From Oscillospiraceae bacterium (GTDB lineage Bacteria; Bacillota; Clostridia; UBA1212; SIG427): 64,000 bases of DNA. This document shows, piece after piece, positions 17,216 to 26,558 of the stretch (positions are counted from its first letter, which is position 1; each line of letters starts with the position of its first letter). Where the stretch lies: assembly GCA_015069135.1 (NCBI GenBank), contig SVJE01000005.1, forward strand, positions 1 through 64,000, read 5' to 3'. The translations under genes and the position numbers were made by a program. The notes beneath the pieces were generated by a model. It did not search any database. It was not told the origin of the DNA and saw only the letters and a program-made list of their open reading frames with translations.

Positions 17216-17831
17216 TCAAATCTCCAATACACAAAAGAAGTGTTCCATCTTCCACAGAAACAGAACAAGCCTCACCCGTAAACTCATTACTGATAGCCCT
17301 TGGGTCATCCTGTCTTAAATTAAAATCCTCAACCTGGTACTTAGCGCCCTTAACAGAAACACCCTTACAATATTCAGAAAAACTATACAAAGAAAAGTAC
17401 CCCTTCAATGACGAAGCCAGCTCAATCTTTCCATTGTGAACTGCGCTGATCCAATAATCATTGCCTATTAAATACACCTTACAACCACGACGAGTAAGAT
17501 TAACCACAACCTGAATATTTGCTAAAGTGTGGTCCATTCTTCCGCCGGTGGCACCTAACAGGTAAAATGTTCTTGCGCCCCTGTTAAAGCCTTCTTCAGC
17601 TGCCAGCATTAAGTCCGTATAATCTTTTTCAGGCGGAAATGTAAGTGTTTCATAATCCCCTGCAGGTGCCCTTCCTAAAGAATCAAAGTCTCCTAAAACA
17701 ACAGAGGGGTTAATTCCCATAGACTCTGCATAAGCAAGGCCACCGTCTGCAGCAATTACCAAGTCATTTACAGAAGGGCACGGAAATCCCGTGCCCTTAA
17801 ATTCACCTGCTCCGAAAATAAAACATCTCAC
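17205..17831 (-). CDS. thiN: Thiamine diphosphokinase
   Basis: 208 residues. The enzyme transfers diphosphate from ATP to thiamine to make thiamine diphosphate. Typical motifs: AADGG near 28, LGDFDS near 47-52, PPEKDYTDLMLA and GATGGRMDHTLAN. The C-terminal third is a beta-sandwich substrate-binding domain. It overlaps the ACT gene by 4 bp. The product is the cofactor of IorA encoded in the same operon, a pleasing functional link. Confidence 0.92.
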   Translation of the reverse strand: MRCFIFGAGEFKGTGFPCPSVNDLVIAADGGLAYAESMGINPSVVLGDFDSLGRAPAGDYETLTFPPEKDYTDLMLAAEEGFNRGARTFYLLGATGGRMDHTLANIQVVVNLTRRGCKVYLIGNDYWISAVHNGKIELASSLKGYFSLYSFSEYCKGVSVKGAKYQVEDFNLRQDDPRAISNEFTGEACSVSVEDGTLLLCIGDLNGI

Positions 17832-18259
17832 AGTCTGTAAACCTCGTCATCTTTAAGTACACAAATACCAGCATTGGAAAGTAAATCCATGGCAGTTTCC
17901 ATGTCGCTTACCTTTAATACAACCAATGCACGATTGTCAGTTCTTCCCATGGAAGCATAAATATAGTCTACTGCTATACTGTTTTTATCAAGAGTATCCA
18001 AAGCCATAGATAAGTTGCCGGGAATATCTTCCACAGCAATTACTAAAACAGATGTAATACGAACAGCGTAGCCATGCTCCTTAAGAACAGCTTCAGCCTT
18101 TACAGGATTACCTACAACCATTCTTAAAATACCAAAGTTAGTTGTATCAGCAATAGAAATAGCACTGATATCAATATGGTTTTCTCCCATTACTCTGGTA
18201 ACCTCAGCCAAACGACCTTCTTTGTTTTCAAGAAAAACAGAAATTTGCTTAACACTCAT
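17828..18259 (-). CDS. Tandem ACT-domain protein
   Basis: 143 residues with two ACT domains: 1-66 (KQISVFLENKEGRLAEVTRVM) and 70-140 (VLVIAVEDIPGNLSMALDTL). It has no enzymatic domain, so it probably senses an amino acid, likely aromatic, given its neighbours IorA/IorB and PaaK. This gene commonly follows ior genes in Clostridia. It starts 12 bp after iorB and overlaps thiN by 4 bp. Confidence 0.85.
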   Translation of the reverse strand: MSVKQISVFLENKEGRLAEVTRVMGENHIDISAISIADTTNFGILRMVVGNPVKAEAVLKEHGYAVRITSVLVIAVEDIPGNLSMALDTLDKNSIAVDYIYASMGRTDNRALVVLKVSDMETAMDLLSNAGICVLKDDEVYRL

Positions 18260-18271
18260 ATGGGATACCTC

Positions 18272-18850
18272 CTATACTTTTTTAAGACCCATTTCAAAAG
18301 CCTTTTTGTTTATATCAAGTACCTTTGCAGGAATAACTGACTCTAAGCACTTATTCCATACAGACATATCAACATCCTTCATCTGAGAAGCCAAAACACC
18401 TAACAATACCACGTTAACTGCCTTAGGAGAACCACATTCATTGGCAATAGAAAGAGCATCCAATGTAATAAGGTTTATACCTGATTTTTCAAGCACTTCC
18501 AATACGTTGTCAGGGTAAACAGCCTTACCTGAAATAACAGGCATAGACTCAATTTTCTGAGTATTTGTAATAACTGTGCCACCCTTTTTAAGATAAGGAA
18601 GCCATCTTGCAGCTTCAACCTGCTCAAATGAAAGAATAAGGTCAGCTTCACCTTCACAAATCAAAGGAGAGTTTATTTTATCTCCAATTTTAACGCAAGT
18701 AATAACGCTACCGCCTCTCTGGGACATACCGTGTACCTCAGAAAGTTTAACATCCATGCCGGACTCTACTGCAGCAACTCCTAAAAATCTGGAAGCAAGC
18801 AATGTTCCCTGTCCGCCTACGCCAACAATTAAAATATTAATATTCTTCAT
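18272..18850 (-). CDS. iorB: Indolepyruvate ferredoxin oxidoreductase, beta subunit
   Basis: 192 residues. The N terminus NILIVGVGGQGTLLASRFLG is the gamma-type domain of 2-oxoacid:ferredoxin oxidoreductases, and SEVHGMSQRGGSV follows at about 38-50. With IorA it oxidatively decarboxylates aryl pyruvates (indolepyruvate, phenylpyruvate, hydroxyphenylpyruvate) to aryl acetyl-CoA with reduction of ferredoxin. It lies 3 bp downstream of iorA. Confidence 0.93.
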   Translation of the reverse strand: MKNINILIVGVGGQGTLLASRFLGVAAVESGMDVKLSEVHGMSQRGGSVITCVKIGDKINSPLICEGEADLILSFEQVEAARWLPYLKKGGTVITNTQKIESMPVISGKAVYPDNVLEVLEKSGINLITLDALSIANECGSPKAVNVVLLGVLASQMKDVDMSVWNKCLESVIPAKVLDINKKAFEMGLKKV

Positions 18851-18853
18851 ATT

Positions 18854-20602
18854 TTACACCTCCGGCTTGGAAATACACTTAAATGGACACATCTGCTCAC
18901 ACTGTCTGCAACCTGCACATTGAGATGCATCAATCATATAGTTTCCGTCTTTCTTTATAATAGCAGGACAACCCAACTTCATACAGCTGCCGCACTTTTT
19001 ACACTTATCCTGATCAATCACCACAGGAGCGCCGTATTTTACAGTTTTAAGAAGTGCACAAGGGCGCTGTGAAATAATTACAGAAGGCTCATCTGCCGCA
19101 ATTTCTTCCTGAACTGCTGCCTTAAATTTCTTCATATCAAAAGGATCTTCAATTCTGATACGCTTTACACCTACGGCTTCAGCTAATTTTACCAGGTTAA
19201 CAGGATGTGTTTCTTCCATACGGATTGTGTAACCTGTTGTAGGGTTCTGCTGATGACCTGTCATACCTGTAATTGAGTTATCAAGGATAATAACAGTGGA
19301 AGCACCTTTGTTGTAAACTATATCAATAAGACCTGTAATACCTGAGTGCATAAATGTTGAATCACCGATTACAGCAACAGTAGGCATCTTTTCAGCCCCT
19401 GCCTGAACTTCAGCTTTCTCCATACCGTGAGCCATGCTGACAGAAGCACCCATACATACACAGTTATGTACTGCGCTATAAGGAGCCAGAGCACCTAATG
19501 TGTAACAACCGATATCACCGGATACTCTTACACCAAGCTGTGAAAGTGTGTAAAATACTCCTCTGTGAGGACATCCGGGACAAAGCACCGGTGGTCTTGG
19601 AGGAACATCAAGAGCTTCTGCAAGCTGTGCATTGTCTGCATCTGTGCCAAAGTACGCTTTTCTGATAGCTACAGTTGAAAGTTCACCCTGAACTCCGAAA
19701 TACTTTTTACCCTCTACTTTGTCTATACCAAGCTGACGGATAAAGTTTTCAATAAATGGCTCCAACTCTTCCACAACCAAAAGCTTTTCTGTCTTTTCTG
19801 CAAATTCTCTGATCGCTTTTTCAGGGAGAGGATGAACCATATCAATCTTAAGCACGCTGGCATTTGGAAATACCTCTTTAACATACTGATAGCTGATACC
19901 GGAAGTAACAATTCCCAAATCTGTATCTTTATACTCTGCTGTTGAAAGTTCATTTGAACGGTCTGCCAGCTTGCCCATTCTTTCCTCAACAAAAACGTGT
20001 CTCTTTTTAGCCATGCCCGGCATCATTACATATTTCATTATATCTTTCTGATAGTCCTTTTTGGCCACATTTTGGCGGTCGCAAAGTTCTGTCAGACTTC
20101 TTGCGTGAGCAATTCTTGTAGTAAGTCTTAATATAACCGGTGTGTCGAATTCTTCACTGATTTCAAAAGCCTTTTTAACAAAATCCTTACATTCCTGGCT
20201 GTCAGAAGGCTCTAACACAGGAACGTGAGCTGAAAGTCCGTAAAATCTTGAATCCTGCTCGTTCTGTGAGCTGTGCATTCCCGGGTCATCTGCAACTACG
20301 ATAACCAGGCCGCCGTTTACACCTGTGTATGCTGCGGTAAAAAGTGGATCTGCCGCCACATTAAGACCAACATGTTTCATACAGCACATAGCGCGTACCC
20401 CTGCAAAAGATGCGCCAATTGCTACTTCCATAGCAACCTTTTCGTTAGGTGCCCATTCGCAGTAAACATCGTCGCTGCTGTACTTGGATATATTCTCTGT
20501 AATTTCAGTACTTGGTGTGCCCGGATAAGATGAAACTACCTGTACCCCTGCTTCCCATGCACCTCTTGCCAATGCTTCATTTCCTAAAAGAAGTGATTTC
20601 AT
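18854..20602 (-). CDS. iorA: Indolepyruvate ferredoxin oxidoreductase, alpha subunit
   Basis: 582 residues. The N-terminal pyrimidine-binding domain contains SSYPGTPSTEI; the thiamine-diphosphate domain has CPGCPHRGVFYTL and GDSTFMHSGITGLI...NSITGMTGHQ. The C terminus carries two 4Fe-4S motifs (CKKCGSCMKLGCP and CAGCRQCEQMCP). It transfers electrons from aryl pyruvates to ferredoxin. Ribosome site AAAGGA. The operon order symporter-paaK-iorA-iorB-ACT argues for amino-acid fermentation, with PaaK using the aryl acetate/CoA pair. Confidence 0.95.
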   Translation of the reverse strand: MKSLLLGNEALARGAWEAGVQVVSSYPGTPSTEITENISKYSSDDVYCEWAPNEKVAMEVAIGASFAGVRAMCCMKHVGLNVAADPLFTAAYTGVNGGLVIVVADDPGMHSSQNEQDSRFYGLSAHVPVLEPSDSQECKDFVKKAFEISEEFDTPVILRLTTRIAHARSLTELCDRQNVAKKDYQKDIMKYVMMPGMAKKRHVFVEERMGKLADRSNELSTAEYKDTDLGIVTSGISYQYVKEVFPNASVLKIDMVHPLPEKAIREFAEKTEKLLVVEELEPFIENFIRQLGIDKVEGKKYFGVQGELSTVAIRKAYFGTDADNAQLAEALDVPPRPPVLCPGCPHRGVFYTLSQLGVRVSGDIGCYTLGALAPYSAVHNCVCMGASVSMAHGMEKAEVQAGAEKMPTVAVIGDSTFMHSGITGLIDIVYNKGASTVIILDNSITGMTGHQQNPTTGYTIRMEETHPVNLVKLAEAVGVKRIRIEDPFDMKKFKAAVQEEIAADEPSVIISQRPCALLKTVKYGAPVVIDQDKCKKCGSCMKLGCPAIIKKDGNYMIDASQCAGCRQCEQMCPFKCISKPEV

Positions 20603-20625
20603 AAGTATGTATGTTCCTTTCCTTT

Positions 20626-21933
20626 TTATTTATTTCTCAAATCTACCACGTGTTTAGCTTTACCTGTAAAACGCTCTATTGTCTTAGGTCCAACCAATGT
20701 TACCTTAGCATCAATAAGAAGATTACCTTTAATTTTTGCTCTGATTTCTCTGGTCAGCTTTTCAAGTTCGCTGTAACTTTCAAGAAGGCTTCCGTCAGCC
20801 AGCTCTACCTGTACTTCCAAAGTATCCATAAAGCCTTCATTTCTTACATAAAGCATATAGTGTGGACTAATTTTGTCCATGCCAAGGATAACGCCTTCAA
20901 TCTGACTTGGGAATACATTTACGCCCTTGATAATAAGCATATCGTCAGTACGACCTTTTACCTTTGTCATTCTGGCTGTAGTACGGCCACACTTACATGG
21001 AGCAAACTCTATATTGGTAATATCCTTTGTTCTGTATCTTAACATAGGAATACCCTCTTTTGTAAGGGTAGTTAATACCAGCTCGCCCTCTTCCTCTTTA
21101 TCAATTGGCTTAAGGGTTTCTCTGTCGATAATTTCATAATAGAAACTATCTTCGTTAATATGCATACCGCAATGCTCTAAACACTCACCTGATACACCGG
21201 GACCCTGTACTTCTGTAAGACCATAGTTCTCAGTGCAGATAATACCCCATCGCTTTTCAATCTGCTGTCGCATTTCTGCAGTGTGACCTTCTCCACCGAA
21301 AAGACCTACTCGAAGTTTATGCTTGTCTCTTGTAAGCCCATGTTCTTCAGCAACTTCTGCTAAGTGAAGTACATAAGAAGGGGTACCTACAATTACTGTA
21401 CTTCCGAAGTCTTCCATAAACATAAGCTGTCTTTCAGAATTACCTGCAGAAGAAGGAATAACAGTTGCACCCATGTGTTCAAGACCCTGGTGAAGACCAA
21501 AGCCACCTGTAAACATACCATATCCGAAAACAATCTGTACAACGTCTTTGTTTGTAACTCCTGCAGCTGCTGCAAGACGTGCAATATTTTCTTTCCATAC
21601 TTCCATATCGTTTTTGGTATAACCAACTACAACAGGCTTACCGGTTGTACCAGATGAAGCATGAAGTCTTACTATTTTATCCATTGGCTCTGCAAAGAGA
21701 TCAAAAGGATAATTATCTCTTAAGTCATCCTTAGTTGTGTAAGGAATTAACTCTATGTCCTTAAGAGTTTTAATATGTTCAGGCTTTAAGCCAATTTCGT
21801 CAAAACGTCTCTTGTAAAAAGGAACTCTGTCATAAGCTCTGTTTACAATCCACTTAAGACGTTCTAACTGAATTTCGTCGTATTCTTTTCTGCTGAGACA
21901 CTCCTTCTCAGGATTCCAGATCATTTTCAACAC
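20626..21933 (-). CDS. paaK: Phenylacetate-CoA ligase
   Basis: 435 residues, typical length. AMP-forming acyl-CoA ligase motifs: LHASSGTTGKPVVVGYTKND near 93, YGLTEVQGPG near 240, YRTKDIT, and the C-terminal GRTDDMLIIKGVNVFPSQIE. It activates aryl acetates, or in the reverse direction releases ATP from aryl acetyl-CoA made by IorAB. The latter is more plausible for an anaerobe with no phenylacetate catabolic genes alongside. It lies between the symporter and iorA genes. Confidence 0.92.
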   Translation of the reverse strand: MLKMIWNPEKECLSRKEYDEIQLERLKWIVNRAYDRVPFYKRRFDEIGLKPEHIKTLKDIELIPYTTKDDLRDNYPFDLFAEPMDKIVRLHASSGTTGKPVVVGYTKNDMEVWKENIARLAAAAGVTNKDVVQIVFGYGMFTGGFGLHQGLEHMGATVIPSSAGNSERQLMFMEDFGSTVIVGTPSYVLHLAEVAEEHGLTRDKHKLRVGLFGGEGHTAEMRQQIEKRWGIICTENYGLTEVQGPGVSGECLEHCGMHINEDSFYYEIIDRETLKPIDKEEEGELVLTTLTKEGIPMLRYRTKDITNIEFAPCKCGRTTARMTKVKGRTDDMLIIKGVNVFPSQIEGVILGMDKISPHYMLYVRNEGFMDTLEVQVELADGSLLESYSELEKLTREIRAKIKGNLLIDAKVTLVGPKTIERFTGKAKHVVDLRNK

Positions 21934-21942
21934 TCCTTAAAT

Positions 21943-23454
21943 TTATTCTTTAATCAAACTTTCTTTATTTCTATCTTTAATTGATGCCTGATAACAACTG
22001 AAACATTCATCAACTTTTTCTTTCTTAAGCTTTGGTGTAACAAGGCTTACTATAGGTGTAACAACAAGACCTGCTATCATAGCCAGCGCCCCTGCATAAA
22101 TTGAATTTGGCAGGAAACCTATGAACATATTTGCCACTGTAATTCCTACACCACAAACAAAAGATGCCCATACACCGGCTTTTGTAACGCCCTTCCAGTA
22201 GAGACCATACATAAAGGGAGCCAGGAAGGAACCTGCCATCGCGCCCCAGGAAATACCCATAAGCTGTGCAATAAAAGTTGGTGGATCCAATGCAATAATT
22301 ACGGACAGCACTATAAATACAGCAATAAGTATTCTCATGGTAACAAGCTGTGTTTTTTCTTTCATATTCTTGGCAACTGTTCCTTTAAGGAAGTCCAAAG
22401 TAAGAGTTGAGCTTGATGTCATTACCAAAGAAGACAATGTGGACATAGATGCTGAAAGCACCAACACCACAACAATACCTATTAAAAGATCCGGTAAGGA
22501 TGACAGCATGTGAGGTACTATACTGTCAAAAGCTATTTTACCATCTGCTCCGGTAAAATTAGCATGATCAAAAAGTCTTCCGAAACCACCTAAGAAATAT
22601 GAACCACCAGCCACTACAAACGCAAAGGCAGTTGATACCACCGTACCTGTTTTAATAGACTTTTCATCTTTTATTGCATAGAACTTATGTACCATCTGAG
22701 GAAGACCCCAAGTACCTAAAGATGTAAGAATAACTACACTTAAAAGACCCATAGGATCAGGTCCGAAAATAGACGTGTATGCACCGGGTATCTCACTTTC
22801 AACCGTCGCAAGTTTTTCAAAAGCAGTGGTAAATCCGCCCTGTCCGTTAAGGACTGCCCAGATAACAGCCACAATGCCAATTAACATTATTATACCCTGA
22901 ATAAAGTCGTTAATTGCTGTAGCCATATAACCGCCTACAATAACATAAATACCTGTAAGTACAGCCATTACAATTACACAAACTTCGTAAGGTATATCAA
23001 ATGCCATACCGAAAAGTTTAGATAATCCGTTATAGATTGATGCTGTGTAAGGAATCATAAAAATAAAGATAATAGCAGATGCAACTATTTTTATAATCTT
23101 ACTGTCATATCTTTTCTCAAAGAATTCAGGCATTGTAGATGCAGACAAATGGTGGGACATTACTCTGGTTCTTCTACCAAGTACTACCCATGCCAAAAGG
23201 CTTCCTAAAAGCGCATTGCCTATACCAATCCAAGTAGCAGAAACACCAAAATTCCAGCCGAACTGACCGGCGTAACCTACAAATACCACCGATGAAAAAT
23301 AAGATGTTCCAAAAGCAAATGCCGTCAGCCACGGACCTACTGCTCTTCCACCTAAAACAAAGTCGCTGACACTTTTTGTGTGCTTTCTTGAACGTATACC
23401 CACAAAAATCATGACAGCGAAAAATACAACTAATAATACAATTTTTTCTACCAT
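21943..23454 (-). CDS. Sodium:solute symporter (SSS family)
   Basis: About 503 residues with some 13 membrane segments. Family features include the N-terminal SDFVLGGRAVGPWLTAFAFGTSYFS segment and the conserved GGYMATAINDFIQGIIML helix. It probably imports an aromatic acid or amino acid feeding the downstream genes (inference). I choose the ATG at 23454, with GGAGG 8 bp upstream; a start 15 bp earlier overlaps the ribosome site. First gene of the operon. Confidence 0.88.
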   Translation of the reverse strand: MVEKIVLLVVFFAVMIFVGIRSRKHTKSVSDFVLGGRAVGPWLTAFAFGTSYFSSVVFVGYAGQFGWNFGVSATWIGIGNALLGSLLAWVVLGRRTRVMSHHLSASTMPEFFEKRYDSKIIKIVASAIIFIFMIPYTASIYNGLSKLFGMAFDIPYEVCVIVMAVLTGIYVIVGGYMATAINDFIQGIIMLIGIVAVIWAVLNGQGGFTTAFEKLATVESEIPGAYTSIFGPDPMGLLSVVILTSLGTWGLPQMVHKFYAIKDEKSIKTGTVVSTAFAFVVAGGSYFLGGFGRLFDHANFTGADGKIAFDSIVPHMLSSLPDLLIGIVVVLVLSASMSTLSSLVMTSSSTLTLDFLKGTVAKNMKEKTQLVTMRILIAVFIVLSVIIALDPPTFIAQLMGISWGAMAGSFLAPFMYGLYWKGVTKAGVWASFVCGVGITVANMFIGFLPNSIYAGALAMIAGLVVTPIVSLVTPKLKKEKVDECFSCYQASIKDRNKESLIKE

Positions 23455-23494
23455 ACTACCATCCTCCATGATGTTACTAAATACTACAATGTTG

Positions 23495-23524
23495 ATTATA
23501 TTGTATCTGTAGCTAAAATGTCAA
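23495..23524 (-). promoter_or_regulatory. Promoter of the symporter-paaK-ior operon
   Basis: TTGACA (23519-23524) and TATAAT (23495-23500), 18-bp spacer, on the minus strand, 40 bp before the symporter start. Confidence 0.85.
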
Positions 23525-23543
23525 GTTTCAATATGATTTTGTA

Positions 23544-23584
23544 CAAAAAAACAACTGCAGATTCCTTTAATGGAACCTGCAGTT
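23544..23584 (-). terminator. Terminator of the first binding-protein gene
   Basis: On the minus strand AACTGCAG...CTGCAGTT stem with the loop around ATTAAA, followed by TGTTTTTTT. Confidence 0.9.
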
Positions 23585-23588
23585 AATA

Positions 23589-24950
23589 TTATTCTAAACT
23601 ATTAAGTATTCTTTGCCAGGTCTGATTAGCAGTTTCCTCAACTTTTGTAAGCGGATTTAAATAATCTCCCTGGTTAAAATATCCTCCAAGGATACTACCC
23701 CATCCACCGGTTATACAAGCTGCTACTTTTGCTGGCATTACGCAGTTAACTCTGCCAACTGTATCCGCTTCCGGAAATGAAATAAATGAATCATAATTCT
23801 TTTTAGACCAGTCAAATTCTGTTCCGGCACTGGATTCATATCTCCAGAAGCCTTCGTTTCCTAACGCCTTAACAAGTGGTACAGATCCACCGGGACAACT
23901 ATGATACGCCCGCTGACCAGCTTCATCAAAGAAAAACAGAGCTAAAGCAGCAGCTGCTGTAGGATTTTTTGTATACCTGTAAACACCAAAGCCAGAAGCA
24001 CCTGTGCCTACTTTATGTGTTGGAAATTTAGGCCAGCTTACAACATCCCATTCAAGATCCAAATCTTCATATCCCTGACCCATTTTAACCAAATCCGGAT
24101 AAACCATTGTCCTAAATACGTAGTTAACATCTGACATGCCTGCATACTCACTCATATCACTTTTGCCCTCAGGATATATGATTCCCATATCCGCTGCAGT
24201 CAAAAGTTCTTCAATACCTTTTCTTACCAATTCATCTGTCAACATAACACGTTTTTCTTCCGTGTCATACCATTTCCCGCCCCATCCTTCAAGGAAACTT
24301 ATATACACCGGATCCCAAGAACTATATAGTAACATTCCACCAACCTGTGTATAATTACCACCATCGCTCTTTTTAGTAAGTTTTGTACAATATGATTTGA
24401 ATTCTTCCCATGTCCAACCGTTTTTAGGTGCTTCAAGATTTTCTGCATTAAGAGCTGTTTTGTTGTAAATCATAGCAATATGGGTATAATCTCGAGGAAC
24501 CATATAAAGCTGACCTTCAACCTGTCCTAACGCAAGAATACCTGTATATACCTCTGAAGTATCTACATCAAGTGGATCAATAAATTGATTTAATGGTAAT
24601 AAAGACTTTTGAGTGACAGCATAATTATATGTTTCCATTTCTAAAAACCAAAACACATCACCTATCTCGCCTGATGCAATTCTGGCAGGAACATTACCTG
24701 GGTTATAATCTTTTGTTACATTTACATCCGGATATTTTTCATTAAAAGCTGCAACAAAAGCATCTGCTGCTTCTTCTTCAATAAGTTTTGAAATACTGCA
24801 GGTAAATTTAACATTTCCGCTGACAATCGGTTTAGAGTCTGGTTTCATGGTAGGAAGACTTGCGATATCATGTCTCTGACATCCAAAAAGTACAACGGAA
24901 AGAGACAGTAATAACATAAACATACATATACTCTTAATAACTTGTTTCAT
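23589..24950 (-). CDS. Extracellular sugar-binding lipoprotein (ABC importer)
   Basis: 453 residues. Lipoprotein signal ending LFGC, then a solute-binding protein of the family-1 type: FVAAFNEKYPDVNVTKDY..., NKTALNAENLEAPKNGWTWEEF and GASGFGVYRYTKNPTAAAALALFFF. It is a close paralogue of the next upstream gene (most residues identical across the alignment). It has its own promoter and terminator. No permease or ATPase gene is in its own unit, so it must share the permeases of the locus or others elsewhere. Ribosome site GGAGG. Confidence 0.9.
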   Translation of the reverse strand: MKQVIKSICMFMLLLSLSVVLFGCQRHDIASLPTMKPDSKPIVSGNVKFTCSISKLIEEEAADAFVAAFNEKYPDVNVTKDYNPGNVPARIASGEIGDVFWFLEMETYNYAVTQKSLLPLNQFIDPLDVDTSEVYTGILALGQVEGQLYMVPRDYTHIAMIYNKTALNAENLEAPKNGWTWEEFKSYCTKLTKKSDGGNYTQVGGMLLYSSWDPVYISFLEGWGGKWYDTEEKRVMLTDELVRKGIEELLTAADMGIIYPEGKSDMSEYAGMSDVNYVFRTMVYPDLVKMGQGYEDLDLEWDVVSWPKFPTHKVGTGASGFGVYRYTKNPTAAAALALFFFDEAGQRAYHSCPGGSVPLVKALGNEGFWRYESSAGTEFDWSKKNYDSFISFPEADTVGRVNCVMPAKVAACITGGWGSILGGYFNQGDYLNPLTKVEETANQTWQRILNSLE

Positions 24951-24989
24951 GATTACATTTCCTCCAACGGAACATCTTTTGCTTATTAA

Positions 24990-25018
24990 AATATACTTTA
25001 ATGAATTTCAAAAGTCAA
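24990..25018 (-). promoter_or_regulatory. Promoter of the first binding-protein gene
   Basis: TTGACT (25013-25018) and TATATT (24990-24995), 17-bp spacer, minus strand. Confidence 0.7.
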
Positions 25019-25023
25019 TATAC

Positions 25024-25052
25024 AAAAAAAGGCCCCGGCTTTCACCGGGGCT
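25024..25052 (-). terminator. Terminator of the second binding-protein gene
   Basis: GCCCCGG, loop, CCGGGGC with a 7-T run on the minus strand. Confidence 0.92.
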
Positions 25053-25074
25053 AAAACACAATTATGTATTTTTA

Positions 25075-26427
25075 TTAGCTTAAGCTGTTAATAATTCTAT
25101 CCCATGTCTGGTTAGCAGTTTCCTGCATCTTTGTTAATGGGTTGAGATAGTCACCGCTGTTAAAGTACTCAGCAACCATACCGCCCCAGCTACCTGTAAT
25201 TACAGAAGCAACTCTTGCTGGCATTACACAGTTAACACGACCAACTGTATCTGCCTCTGGGAATGATACAAATGCGTTAAAGTTCTTTTCAGACCAGTCA
25301 GCATCTGTTCCCTTAGAAGCTTCATATCTCCAGAAACCTGCATCAGCCAATTCCTGAACCAATGGCACAGAACCACCAGTTGTTCCGTGGTAAGCCTGCT
25401 GACCTTCAGTTGTGAAGAAGAACAAAGCCAAAGCTGCTGCTGCATTAGCATTCTTTGTGTACTTATAAACACCGAAACCGGAAGCACCAGTACCTACCTT
25501 ATGAGTAGGAAGTTTAGGGAAGCTTACTAAATCCCAATCAAGATCGAGATCATCGTATGCCTGACCATAAGAAACAATGTTAGGATAAACCATTGTTCTG
25601 AATACGTAGTTTACATCCTGAAGTCCCGTGTAGGCACTCATATCGCCTTTACCTTCTGGCTTAATAGCACCTGTTGCAGCAAAACTTAACAATTCTTCGA
25701 TACCCTTACGTACCAATTCATCTGTTAAAGTAATCTTCTTTTCTTCAGTGTCATACCACTTACCGCCCCAACCTTCGAGGAAGCTTACATATACCGGATC
25801 CCAACCATAGTTAAGATGTCCACCAACCTGTGTATAAACATCACCATCCATAGTAGTTAACTTTGTACAGTAATCTTTGAATTCTTCCCAAGTCCAACCA
25901 TCTTTTGGAGCTTCAAGGTTAGCTGCATTCAAAGCTGTCTTGTTGTAAATCATTACGATATGGTTATAATCCTTTGGAACCATATACAACTGACCTTCAA
26001 CCTGACCTAAAGCAAGAATACCTGTATAAACCTTAGAAGTATCAATATCCAATGGATCGATAAACTGGTTCAATGGCAACAAAGCCTTCTGAGTAATAGC
26101 ATAGTTATATGCCTCAGTCTCATTAAAGTGGAAAACATCACCGATTTCACCGGAAGCAATTCTGGCAGGAATGTTACCAGGATTATAGTCCTTGGTTACA
26201 GTCACGTCAGGATATTTTTCAGTAAAAGCTTCGATAAATGCATCAGCTGCCTGTTCCTCTACTAACTTAGAAATGCTACAAGTAAACTTTACATTTCCTT
26301 CAGGAACAATATTTGTGTCCGGTGGCATAGTAGGAAGTGCATCAATGTCTCTACCACAACCAACTAAAGAAACACACATTGCTGCCAGAACGAGAAACAC
26401 ACAACATGTTTTTAATACATGTTTCAT
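25075..26427 (-). CDS. Extracellular sugar-binding lipoprotein, paralogue of the preceding
   Basis: 450 residues. Signal peptide with lipobox LVGC (C about residue 24), then the same family-1 binding-protein architecture as the neighbouring gene at 23.6-25.0 kb, with matching motifs (NPGNIPARIASGEIGDV, GWTWEEFKDYCTKLT). Conservation is dense over nearly the whole length, so the pair arose by tandem duplication. Start: the ATG at 26427 has GGAGG 9 bp upstream; an ORF start 6 bp earlier would be TTG. It has its own promoter and terminator. Confidence 0.9.
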   Translation of the reverse strand: MKHVLKTCCVFLVLAAMCVSLVGCGRDIDALPTMPPDTNIVPEGNVKFTCSISKLVEEQAADAFIEAFTEKYPDVTVTKDYNPGNIPARIASGEIGDVFHFNETEAYNYAITQKALLPLNQFIDPLDIDTSKVYTGILALGQVEGQLYMVPKDYNHIVMIYNKTALNAANLEAPKDGWTWEEFKDYCTKLTTMDGDVYTQVGGHLNYGWDPVYVSFLEGWGGKWYDTEEKKITLTDELVRKGIEELLSFAATGAIKPEGKGDMSAYTGLQDVNYVFRTMVYPNIVSYGQAYDDLDLDWDLVSFPKLPTHKVGTGASGFGVYKYTKNANAAAALALFFFTTEGQQAYHGTTGGSVPLVQELADAGFWRYEASKGTDADWSEKNFNAFVSFPEADTVGRVNCVMPARVASVITGSWGGMVAEYFNSGDYLNPLTKMQETANQTWDRIINSLS

Positions 26428-26466
26428 TAACAATTACCTCCATTCAAAATAAATAACTCTATTGTC

Positions 26467-26495
26467 ATGTTAATATAAAGAATTAACAGTGTCAA
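26467..26495 (-). promoter_or_regulatory. Promoter of the second binding-protein gene
   Basis: TTGACA (26490-26495) and TAACAT (26467-26472), 17-bp spacer, minus strand. Confidence 0.75.
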
Positions 26496-26524
26496 TACTG
26501 ATTAATATAATAAAATAATTTAGT

Positions 26525-26553
26525 CACAAAAAGTTTACCAGTAATAAACTTTT
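26525..26553 (-). terminator. Terminator at the end of the importer operon
   Basis: AAAAGTTTA, loop, TAAACTTTTT on the minus strand, immediately after the third binding-protein gene. Confidence 0.8.
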
Positions 26554-26558
26554 AAGAA

